Program-made: the position numbers and the translations under genes
NCBI GenBank assembly: GCA_035655435.1
Contig: DASRUN010000016.1
Location: 1 to 11,731 of the forward strand
DNA length: 11,731 nt
Direction of reading: 5' to 3'
Source: UBA493 sp035655435
GTDB taxonomy: Archaea; Iainarchaeota; Iainarchaeia; Iainarchaeales; Iainarchaeaceae
Notes under the pieces: generated by a model
Told to the model about the DNA's origin: nothing
The model's input: the letters and a program-made list of their open reading frames with translations, nothing else
Database searches by the model: none
Part shown: one piece after another, positions 6,073 through 11,731 of the stretch
Layout: each line of letters begins with the position of its first letter
Numbering within the stretch: the stretch's first letter is position 1

Positions 6073-7524
6073 ATGGGTAAAGCCGCTGATTTTAAATTAG
6101 GATTAACTTTTGACGATGTTCTCCTTGAGCCCGGGGCTTCAAGTGTTTCTCCTTCCAATGCGGATTTGCGCACAAAATTAACCAAAACTGTTTCTCTCAA
6201 TATTCCTATTATAAGCGCGGCAATGGACACTGTTACCGAATTCCAAACCGCGATTGCAATGGCGCAACAAGGGGGTCTTGGAATAATCCACAAAAATATG
6301 AGCATCGAGGAACAGGCTGCGCATGTTGAAAAGGTCAAGCGCGCCGAATTTTTGGTTGTCACAAATCCCATTACAATTAACCCCAATACAACAATCGGAG
6401 AAATCAACAATCTAATGCTGAAATACAATGTGAGGAGTTTTCCTGTTGTGGAAAACGAAAAGCTTGTTGGATTGGTTACGAATAGAGATCTTCTTTTCGA
6501 GGAGAATGAAAATAAAAAAGCCAAGGAAATCATGACAAAGGATCTTATTACCGCGTCGCAGAACACAACAACTGAAAGTGCAAAAAAAATTTTGCACACA
6601 AACAAAATAGAAAAGTTGCCTCTGGTTGATTCGAAAGGACACCTCAAGGGTTTGATTACGATTACCGATATTGAAAATATTCAGAAGTATCCGCACGCAA
6701 ATAAAGACAAAAAGGGAAGGCTTGTTGTTGGAGCATCAATCGGACCGCACGATGAAAAAAGAATCGAAGCACTTTTGGATAAAGAAGTTGATGCACTTGT
6801 TCTTGACACAAGTCATGGGCATCGCGATGTTGTTATTGAAGCGGTTAAAAGATATAAAAAACAATTCAAAGTTTCTATAATCGCGGGGAATGTTGCAACT
6901 TATGAAGGAACTAAAGCTCTAATAAAAGCAGGAGCTGACGCGGTTAAGGTGGGTTTAGGACCCGGAGCAATTTGTACCACCAGAGTAATAGCGGGAGTTG
7001 GGGTTCCGCAGATAACAGCTGTTATGGAAGCTGCACGCGCGGCAAAAGGAACAAATGTTACAATAATCAGCGATGGCGGAATAAAATATTCCGGAGATAT
7101 TGTAAAAGCGCTTGCAGCGGGGGCGGATTCTGTTATGATTGGTTCGCTTCTCGCGGGCTGTGAAGAAACTCCCGGAAAGGTCATTTACATGAACAGCAGG
7201 AAATTCAAGCAATATAGGGGAATGGGTTCTCTTGGGGCAATGGAAAAAGGTTCCAAGGAAAGATATTTCCAAAGCAACATAAGGCAAACGAACAAACTTG
7301 TGCCTGAGGGAATTGAGGGAGTTGTTCCGTACAGGGGAACAATTGCGGAGGTCATTTACCAGCTCACCGGGGGATTAAGGGCGGGAATGGGTTTGACGGG
7401 CGCGAAAACAATTGCGGATTTGAAGAAAAAGAAAATGATGAGGATTACGGATGCGAGTTTGAAAGAGGGGCATCCGCATGATGTTACGATTACGGAAGAA
7501 GCTCCGAATTATTCGACGAACTAA
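6073..7524 (+). CDS. guaB: IMP dehydrogenase
   Basis: Catalyses the NAD-dependent oxidation of IMP to XMP, the committed step of guanine nucleotide synthesis, in the cytoplasm. The 483-aa protein is full length and collinear with the family: N-terminal KLGLTFDDVLLEPG, two CBS domains at about residues 97-203 inserted in the TIM barrel, DTSHGH at 245-250, the active-site loop GPGAICTTRV with catalytic C301, SDGGIK at 333-338, YRGMGSLGAM followed by GSKERYF, PEGIEGVVPY at 411-420, and the usual ending HPHDVTITEEAPNYS. The frame could start at ATG 6058, but this would add five residues of A/T-driven sequence (HHIY) overlapping the promoter-proximal ATATATAT tract; ATG 6073 has a TATA box 26 bases upstream and gives a family-like start. 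It is a single gene, divergent from the MscS-C39 operon, with no sign of damage. Confidence 0.97.
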   Translation: MGKAADFKLGLTFDDVLLEPGASSVSPSNADLRTKLTKTVSLNIPIISAAMDTVTEFQTAIAMAQQGGLGIIHKNMSIEEQAAHVEKVKRAEFLVVTNPITINPNTTIGEINNLMLKYNVRSFPVVENEKLVGLVTNRDLLFEENENKKAKEIMTKDLITASQNTTTESAKKILHTNKIEKLPLVDSKGHLKGLITITDIENIQKYPHANKDKKGRLVVGASIGPHDEKRIEALLDKEVDALVLDTSHGHRDVVIEAVKRYKKQFKVSIIAGNVATYEGTKALIKAGADAVKVGLGPGAICTTRVIAGVGVPQITAVMEAARAAKGTNVTIISDGGIKYSGDIVKALAAGADSVMIGSLLAGCEETPGKVIYMNSRKFKQYRGMGSLGAMEKGSKERYFQSNIRQTNKLVPEGIEGVVPYRGTIAEVIYQLTGGLRAGMGLTGAKTIADLKKKKMMRITDASLKEGHPHDVTITEEAPNYSTN

Positions 7525-7527
7525 GAG

Positions 7528-7536
7528 TTATAATAA
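7528..7536 (+). promoter_or_regulatory. TATA box of the DUF6498-like gene
   Basis: TTATAATAA, centred about 29 bases ahead of ATG 7561, sits a few bases past the guaB stop. It predicts transcription starting within a few bases of the start codon, so this gene probably has its own leaderless or near-leaderless transcript as well as any read-through from guaB. Confidence 0.5.
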
Positions 7537-7560
7537 AGGGTATTTTCAATATTTAATTGA

Positions 7561-8202
7561 ATGTTCACATTTGTTGAAAATGTAAAAAGAGACCTGACAA
7601 TAATACCGCTTATTCTTGCAAATGTTGTTCCGCTTATCGGAGTTTTATTTTTCAATTGGAGCATTCTTTTTGTTTTGCTTTATTACTGGCTTGAAAGCGT
7701 TGTAGTCGGCTTCTTTAATGTGCTGAAAATGGCAATGGCAAGTACCGAGTCCGTGCAAGTTTCCGGGGGGATTGCGAAGGCCATTCCAATAGGCATCAAG
7801 TTATTTATGATTCCTTTTTTCATTGTACATTATTCCGGGTTTATGCTTGGGCATTTGATTTTTATATTTGTCCTTGGAACATTTTTCTCAAACAATGTGC
7901 CTATAAATATTCTCGATATTATAACCGTATTTTCTGCCGCCATTTCGCTTTTTATCAGCCATGGAATTTCTTTTTTGACAAATTATGTGGGAAAAAAAGA
8001 GTATTTGAATACATCAATTCATCAACAAATGTTTGCACCCTATGGCAGGATTTTTGTGATGCATATAACGATTGTTATTGGAGCCTTCTTTGTCGTTTTT
8101 ACAGGGATTCCGGCAGCTCTAATTGTTTTATTTATCGCACTCAAAACATTGGTTGACATAGGTGCGCATCTTAAGGAGCATCTGAAATATCAGCAGCCAT
8201 AA
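7561..8202 (+). CDS. DUF6498-like polytopic membrane protein of unknown function
   Basis: A 213-aa membrane protein with about six helices (roughly residues 13-31, 33-56, 76-104, 117-140, 163-181, 183-200). It shows landmarks I associate with DUF6498: an aromatic/acidic motif YYWLESVVVGFFNVLKM at 41-57, PYGRIFVMHITIVIG at 160-174, and an ALKTLVDIGAHLKEHL ending with its D/H/EH pattern. Those polar residues within or next to membrane helices suggest a conserved functional site, but no activity is known for the family. It follows guaB by 36 bases with its own TATA box, so co-function with guaB is not implied. The 3' end overlaps a start-less frame on the opposite strand by 32 bases. Confidence 0.78.
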   Translation: MFTFVENVKRDLTIIPLILANVVPLIGVLFFNWSILFVLLYYWLESVVVGFFNVLKMAMASTESVQVSGGIAKAIPIGIKLFMIPFFIVHYSGFMLGHLIFIFVLGTFFSNNVPINILDIITVFSAAISLFISHGISFLTNYVGKKEYLNTSIHQQMFAPYGRIFVMHITIVIGAFFVVFTGIPAALIVLFIALKTLVDIGAHLKEHLKYQQP

Positions 8203-8347
8203 CCGCTATGCCGCGATATTTAATTTTCCACAGATTTGTAATGCCGTATTTTTTTGCATATTCTTTTGGCCAGAGTTTGCGCGGAATTTTCTTTTCGGCA
8301 TCCGTATTCTCTGCAAGTTTTGCGGTTACTTTGCCGACAAGTTCAAT
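8171..8347 (-). pseudogene. Start-less open frame, possible remnant of a RelE-like toxin
   Basis: The gap between the convergent DUF6498-like gene and the lipoprotein gene is open on the minus strand for 58 codons plus a TAA stop at 8173-8171. It reads as real protein: ELVGKVTAKLAENTDAEKK, then IPRKLWPKEYAKKYGITN and LWKIKYRGIAVMAADIS. The segment KIPRKLWPKEY..KYGI.NLWK resembles the late part of archaeal RelE/ParE-like toxins, where this type of sequence precedes a Trp/Arg-rich strand. Here that strand is not seen, and the frame is closed by a TGA at 8350-8348 with no ATG, GTG or TTG after it, so the N-terminal half is missing. I read it as a decayed gene fragment; the toxin identity is a resemblance from memory and is weak. 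The reverse-strand frame over the same bases reads like an antisense shadow. Confidence 0.4.
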
Positions 8348-8359
8348 TCAAAATCCTAA

Positions 8360-8782
8360 TTATCTGATGCCGGTGTCGATATCAATGTCAAGGTTAGTTG
8401 TTTCGCCTGCTTTTATTTGGAAACGTTTAATGAATTTTGGCTCTTGGATTGATCCATACCAAAGGGAATATTCCTCAGCGCCCTCAGCTTCCTCAAGTTC
8501 AATTTTGTAATTTCCAAATTTGTCCGCGGTAAATTCTGTAACTTTTTCTCTTCCAGATATAGAAGCTCCATTTGGCCTTTCAACAGTAATTACATACGCA
8601 GCATATGTTTCTTCGTTAGGCAGGCAATTTGGGTCAGGGGGATTTGTTTCAACCGGGCAAAGCGGGCTGATTGTAATGTGACCCTGCAAATATCCTTTTC
8701 CCTGTTCTTGCTGGTTTGCAATGCATCCAAATAAGAGAAATGCAATTGTGAGGAATAAAATTGCGCGAATTTCTTTTTCCAT
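8360..8782 (-). CDS. Putative lipoprotein with a small beta-sandwich-like domain
   Basis: A 140-aa exported protein. It begins MEKEIRAILFLTIAFLLFGC, a short signal peptide ending in a lipobox (LFGC, Cys20), so it is probably lipid-anchored on the outer face of the membrane. The mature part starts with a Gln/Gly-rich linker and then GHITISPLCPVETNPPDPNC (34-53), with two Cys that may pair, followed by TYAAYVITVERPNG, FTADKFGNYKIELEEAEG and IKAGETTNLDIDID. This 'G.(I/V)T..PLCPV....PC' pattern followed by a growth-factor-like beta fold occurs in secreted proteins of unknown function. The frame continues upstream to 8881 but the added residues are unlike a signal peptide; ATG 8782 is fixed by a TATA box about 26 bases upstream. 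It lies 95 bases after the membrane-anchored Cys-rich gene, with its own promoter. Confidence 0.78.
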   Translation of the reverse strand: MEKEIRAILFLTIAFLLFGCIANQQEQGKGYLQGHITISPLCPVETNPPDPNCLPNEETYAAYVITVERPNGASISGREKVTEFTADKFGNYKIELEEAEGAEEYSLWYGSIQEPKFIKRFQIKAGETTNLDIDIDTGIR

Positions 8783-8804
8783 AAATATATTGAAGAGTTT
8801 TATT

Positions 8805-8812
8805 TTATATAA
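8805..8812 (-). promoter_or_regulatory. TATA box of the lipoprotein gene
   Basis: The minus strand reads TTATATAA within CTTATATAAAAT, one of the best TATA boxes in the window. It is centred about 26 bases upstream of ATG 8782, predicting a leaderless transcript and ruling against the longer frame that begins at 8881. Confidence 0.7.
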
Positions 8813-8859
8813 GAGTTCTGATTTAGTTAGCACATTTATTTTTACAATTCCAGCATTGG

Positions 8860-8873
8860 AAAAAAAGAAAAAA
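8860..8873 (-). terminator. T-rich transcription terminator after the Cys-rich anchored protein gene
   Basis: A few bases past the stop at 8880-8878, the minus-strand transcript would carry a run close to UUUUUUCUUUUUUU, typical of archaeal T-tract termination. The short inverted repeat TTCCA/TGGAA directly beyond it may be incidental. Together with the TATA box at 8805-8812 this separates the lipoprotein gene from the two-gene unit upstream. Confidence 0.45.
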
Positions 8874-8877
8874 TTAA

Positions 8878-9531
8878 TCATTTCTTGCGCGTGTAAATAA
8901 ACACTGCAACTAAAATAATTACTATTACAATTGCAACAGGCAAAAGATCAAATCCCGGTTGCGGAATTTCGGAGGTTTTACATTCAGGTTCCGTTCCATC
9001 ACAATCAGCATCGCAAATATTATCTTGAACCATGTCGCAATAACCGTCATTTCCCCCTGAAGCGCAGTCGTTGGGACAGGAAATATGATTTTCCGATTCC
9101 TGGCAAATATTGTCGTTGCACTTGTCGATCAAATGTTCAACATTAAATTTGTCAAGTTCTTGCCCATCTTTTAACACCGCTATTGAAACGGCATTTTCCG
9201 AATAAGGAAGCATTTCCACAAGAGTGTTTAGTATTATATTGTGTGTTTCGCCTACCTCAGTTTCGGAATTCAAATTTTCAAAATCCCCATTTTCTATAAT
9301 AACAGGTCTTTCAAAACTTATTTTGGTGGAAAAAATTTGAGAACCGTTTTCTCCTAAAAGTATCAGATCGTAATCTCCAACCTCAAGAGGCAAATTTGCC
9401 CCGGCGCTCCGCACTGTAACATCCTCAATTGCAACAACCCCGCCATTGTTCGAAAGAATAACAACAAAAGATTCCGCATTCACAAAACCTATAAGCAAAA
9501 TAACAAAAAAAGCGAGCAATATCTTATTCAT
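8878..9531 (-). CDS. Membrane-anchored, Cys-rich exported protein
   Basis: A 217-aa protein starting at ATG 9531. Residues 1-19 form a signal peptide (MNKILLAFFVILLIGFVNA). Residues 20-135 look like a beta-rich extracellular domain. Residues 138-184 are Cys-rich: CNDNICQESENHISCPNDC (a C.D..C...E....CP.DC motif, common in archaeal surface proteins and reminiscent of calcium-binding dockerin-like loops), then GYCDMVQDNICDADCDGTEPEC. Residues ~195-212 are a single membrane helix followed by TRKK, so the protein is anchored at its C-terminus and displayed outside. The ATG overlaps the stop of the SGNH-M64 gene (ATGA) and has a GGGGTG ribosome binding site at 9537-9542, so the two are translationally coupled. 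I infer that it is a surface partner or anchor for that secreted enzyme. A GTG at 9537 is possible but less likely. Confidence 0.8.
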   Translation of the reverse strand: MNKILLAFFVILLIGFVNAESFVVILSNNGGVVAIEDVTVRSAGANLPLEVGDYDLILLGENGSQIFSTKISFERPVIIENGDFENLNSETEVGETHNIILNTLVEMLPYSENAVSIAVLKDGQELDKFNVEHLIDKCNDNICQESENHISCPNDCASGGNDGYCDMVQDNICDADCDGTEPECKTSEIPQPGFDLLPVAIVIVIILVAVFIYTRKK

Positions 9532-11731
9532 CCACACACCCCGTTGTTACATGTTTGATCGGATGCACAACCGACATTTCCTTTAGGATCAAATGTTCCG
9601 GGGGCAAGTCTACTCTCATAACAATAATCATCACAAACACTTCCTGATACATCTAAATCCCAATAGTATTCAAACATGTGGCAAATAAACCTTTCATTTA
9701 CCAAACCATAAGTGCTTGCCACAAGGGCATTGCCCATATAACTCTGTTGTTCATTTGAACGCCAACAATCATCTGTTTGATAGAGGCAACCCTCAAAGCA
9801 ACCGACAGTTGTTTCGGAAGCAGCCAAATCAGACCAATAACTGTTCGCAAGACACAAGTTTTCTGCCACTGAATCTGATAGACTAGAGAGCGTGCAAAAA
9901 GTGTTCGCGCTTTTTGGGAAGAACTGTACGTCTCCAGAAAGGTTACAGCGGTAATCAGAATCCCCTACCCAGTCAGGTTCATCATACAACATACCAACCG
10001 CATGCCCGGTTTCGTGTACGAATACCCTAGAAAACCGGTCAACAGTCCCGTTTATCCCTAGGAATATTTCTGAACCACCAAAACACTGGGGATGTAAAAA
10101 TGAAATCTCACAAGGGAAGTGAGTGTAGGAAACCTGAGTGGACGCATCATTTTCTGCAATCACTCTCACACTGTTATTCCTCGTAACCGGGCAAATGTTG
10201 AACACCTCTCTATACGGATCAATGGGTTGTCTCACAAACCAAAAATTAAATTGATTCGAATTTGTTGTAAACGGATCTGCGCTCAAAATCAAGTTTGTTG
10301 CAGCTTGAACTCTTTGTAGATATGCGCTCTCAGTATAAGGAAACTGTGGATAATTCACAAATACAAAATTGAATCGATCATCAAAATCTCCATTGTGACC
10401 GGCAATAACTTCCTCACAGTCAGGAAATTCACCTGACAGCGAAACCGTTAAGGTTGATGCAGAATTATGGGTTAAGGAATTTTCATTGCTCACTATGTTA
10501 TACCTAAACACGTATGAGCCAGCCTGCGAAAAGCTTTTTGTAGCTGTAAAAGTTGTGGAGGATGCATTCTGCGACAGAATTTCGAATGTTATATTGGAGT
10601 CCTGGAATGATCCGGCATCTCTTTTTTCCTGCAAGGTTATTCCTGAACCCAAAACTGTATGAGGTTTTGCAATTGTTATTGTGAAAGTTACGGGCAAACC
10701 AACAGTCTGAGTGGTTGGAGTTATCGAATCTGATTCAACAATTATTTGATCTGTAACAATTTGGTGTTCGCACCCATTTGAAGCGATTAAATCAAGATCT
10801 TCCCATCCCGCAGCACAAGAGCAAACTCCCGGGAATGTTAGTGTGCATGTTCCGCATGTTGCGTCTGTTCCATCTGTAGGGGTTCCTGCAGCAGTGCATT
10901 GGTTGTTGCACGAACCAACAAGGTGCTTTGTTGTATCACAAGTGTTTGTTCCGCAGCTTGTTTGTGTTCCTGTTGCGCATTGATTTGTTGTTAATACGCA
11001 AGTTGTTGTGTTACAAGTGTTTGTAACATCGCTTCTCGTGAAAATGCTTATTCCATTGGCGCCGCAATAATTGTCGCATGATTGGAGCAACGGCGCGGTT
11101 GTTGCATCGCATGCAGCTCCGCACGAACCGGTTACGCATTGATAATTTCCGTTAACCAATGTTTTTGTTCCATTGCACATTGGGAGATCCGCATCGCCCT
11201 GCAAAAACCACAGGGAACTTGTCGTGTCAGTCTTGAAAAAATTCAATAATAAATTTGCAATTTTTTGCCTTCCGGAAGTTGAAGGATTTCCGGAAGTTGA
11301 TGGATGAATGCCATCGCCAGTAGTGTTGGCCGGCGTCCAAGTAAAACCATCAGCCCTTGGATTTGTACCATCCGCCCATAAATATGGACCCCAACTCATC
11401 CAAGGAGATTGTGAAGGATATGCAATGGAAGCATCGCCATTAATCTGATCCTCAATGAGCCATTTCACGCTGAAACCATTTTCGTAAGCAAAGAGCTCCG
11501 GGTTCAAAGCTGTTTGTTGTGTTGTGTAGGCTCTTGTCCTGCTCGAAAAATAAGCCAATTTTATGTTTGGATATTTTGTTTTCAGAATCTGCGCAACAAC
11601 CTTGAGTTTTTCATGCAAATATTCAGCGTGGTTTGGAAAAAGATTTTCCGGAGTGGGTTTGGTTCCGGGGTTGGATTGCGCGAGTTTCACCCAAGCAATC
11701 TGAACCTGTGCAGGGGTAACGTTTTCAAGGG
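9528..11731 (-). CDS. Secreted multidomain protein: SGNH-hydrolase-like, Cys-rich, Ig-like and M64-like peptidase, N-terminus cut by window edge
   Basis: The frame is open to the window edge (733 whole codons visible); the start and any signal peptide lie outside. Residues are numbered from the first visible codon. Residues ~1-168 resemble the C-terminal half of an SGNH/GDSL hydrolase: TPAQVQIAWVKLAQSNPG, LAYFSSRTRAY, GPYLWADGTNPRADG, then GDGIHPS with the Asp139/His142 pair and GRQKIANLLLNFF. Residues ~184-322 hold many Cys. Residues ~324-431 look like an Ig-like beta domain. Residues ~436-615 match peptidase M64: NFVFVNYPQ, LILSADPFTTNSNQFNFWFV and the zinc motif VHETGHAVGMLYDEP (H572, E573, H576, D583). 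A Cys-rich tail ends CNNGVCG. There is no C-terminal membrane helix, so it is secreted or held by its coupled neighbour. The substrate is unknown; a cell-surface glycan plus protein target is a guess. Confidence 0.85.
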   Translation of the reverse strand, partial: LENVTPAQVQIAWVKLAQSNPGTKPTPENLFPNHAEYLHEKLKVVAQILKTKYPNIKLAYFSSRTRAYTTQQTALNPELFAYENGFSVKWLIEDQINGDASIAYPSQSPWMSWGPYLWADGTNPRADGFTWTPANTTGDGIHPSTSGNPSTSGRQKIANLLLNFFKTDTTSSLWFLQGDADLPMCNGTKTLVNGNYQCVTGSCGAACDATTAPLLQSCDNYCGANGISIFTRSDVTNTCNTTTCVLTTNQCATGTQTSCGTNTCDTTKHLVGSCNNQCTAAGTPTDGTDATCGTCTLTFPGVCSCAAGWEDLDLIASNGCEHQIVTDQIIVESDSITPTTQTVGLPVTFTITIAKPHTVLGSGITLQEKRDAGSFQDSNITFEILSQNASSTTFTATKSFSQAGSYVFRYNIVSNENSLTHNSASTLTVSLSGEFPDCEEVIAGHNGDFDDRFNFVFVNYPQFPYTESAYLQRVQAATNLILSADPFTTNSNQFNFWFVRQPIDPYREVFNICPVTRNNSVRVIAENDASTQVSYTHFPCEISFLHPQCFGGSEIFLGINGTVDRFSRVFVHETGHAVGMLYDEPDWVGDSDYRCNLSGDVQFFPKSANTFCTLSSLSDSVAENLCLANSYWSDLAASETTVGCFEGCLYQTDDCWRSNEQQSYMGNALVASTYGLVNERFICHMFEYYWDLDVSGSVCDDYCYESRLAPGTFDPKGNVGCASDQTCNNGVCG
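11269..11306 (-). repeat. In-frame 18-base tandem duplication next to the SGNH catalytic His
   Basis: Two nearly identical 18-base units sit side by side, each carrying CCGGAAGTTGA on the plus strand, and encode the duplicated peptide in HPSTSGNPSTSGRQ. SGNH proteins of this type usually read DG.HPS..GR, so the duplication appears to have inserted six residues just after the catalytic Asp-x-x-His motif without breaking the frame. Confidence 0.7.

Noticed and set aside
6045..6647. A 200-codon minus-strand open frame opposite guaB
   Set aside because: It is antisense to the conserved N-terminal and CBS regions of guaB and has no motif or independent promoter; it is a shadow frame. The same applies to the minus frames at 6900-7287.
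8208..8510. A 100-codon plus-strand open frame between and across the DUF6498-like and lipoprotein genes
   Set aside because: Its translation is rich in Phe/Ser/Ile without domain character and two thirds of it lies antisense to the lipoprotein gene; the opposite strand reads as better protein throughout.
8783..8881. N-terminal extension of the lipoprotein up to 8881
   Set aside because: The extra 33 residues precede a textbook signal peptide and lipobox and span the gene's own TATA box.
10000..10060. Calling the HETGHAVGMLYDE site a classical metzincin (HExxHxxGxxH/D)
   Set aside because: The Asp is one residue further on than the metzincin third ligand, and the sequence before it (LILSADPF...FNFWFV) fits the M64 family better.
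10780..11170. Repeated TGTT/GTTG-rich stretch as a possible tandem repeat array
   Set aside because: It is explained by Thr/Cys/Asn-rich coding sequence in the Cys-rich region of the secreted protein; there is no constant repeat unit or spacer.

Overview
The window looks like a chromosomal segment of an archaeon, quite possibly a DPANN-type lineage, although the lineage itself cannot be fixed from this sequence. The main evidence is promoter layout: several genes carry an A/T-rich TATA box centred about 26-29 bases upstream of their best start codon, which predicts leaderless or nearly leaderless transcripts (155-aa protein, MscS-C39 fusion, guaB, DUF6498 protein, lipoprotein). Internal operon genes instead have overlapping stop/start codons (ATGA, GTGA) and, in places, GGGGTG- or GAGGGGAG-type ribosome binding sites. 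No rRNA, tRNA, CRISPR array or insertion sequence was seen.

Layout. (1) 1-910, minus strand: an AbiE-type toxin-antitoxin/abortive-infection pair, an AbiEi-like winged-helix antitoxin followed by a nucleotidyltransferase toxin cut by the window edge. (2) 948-1148, plus strand: an open frame with no start codon that reads like the tail of a membrane protein, probably a gene remnant abutting the AbiE promoter. (3) 1124-1591, minus: an unrecognised 155-aa protein with its own promoter. (4) 1629-5958, minus: a compact five-gene operon made of an MscS-like channel fused to a C39-like cysteine peptidase, a degenerate ATP-grasp protein, an intact RimK-like ATP-grasp ligase, an N-formylglutamate amidohydrolase (FGase)-like hydrolase and a SemiSWEET transporter. 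(5) 6073-7524, plus: IMP dehydrogenase (guaB), divergent from the operon. (6) 7561-8202, plus: a DUF6498-like membrane protein. (7) 8171-8347, minus: a second start-less frame, possibly a RelE-like toxin remnant. (8) 8360-11731, minus: three exported proteins, namely a lipoprotein, a membrane-anchored Cys-rich protein, and a large secreted protein joining an SGNH-hydrolase-like region, a Cys-rich region, an Ig-like region and an M64-like metallopeptidase.

The best candidate for an undescribed system is the five-gene operon. It pairs an enzyme class that makes amide bonds to amino acids (ATP-grasp, with what looks like a catalytically dead paralogue) with two enzyme classes that break them (FGase-like hydrolase, C39-like peptidase). 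The peptidase is tethered to a channel, and a small-solute transporter closes the operon. A reasonable inference is a make/break/transport cycle for a small peptide, an amino-acid conjugate or a C-terminal protein modification; the substrate is unknown. The second notable item is the SGNH-Cys-rich-M64 secreted fusion, translationally coupled to a membrane-anchored Cys-rich partner.
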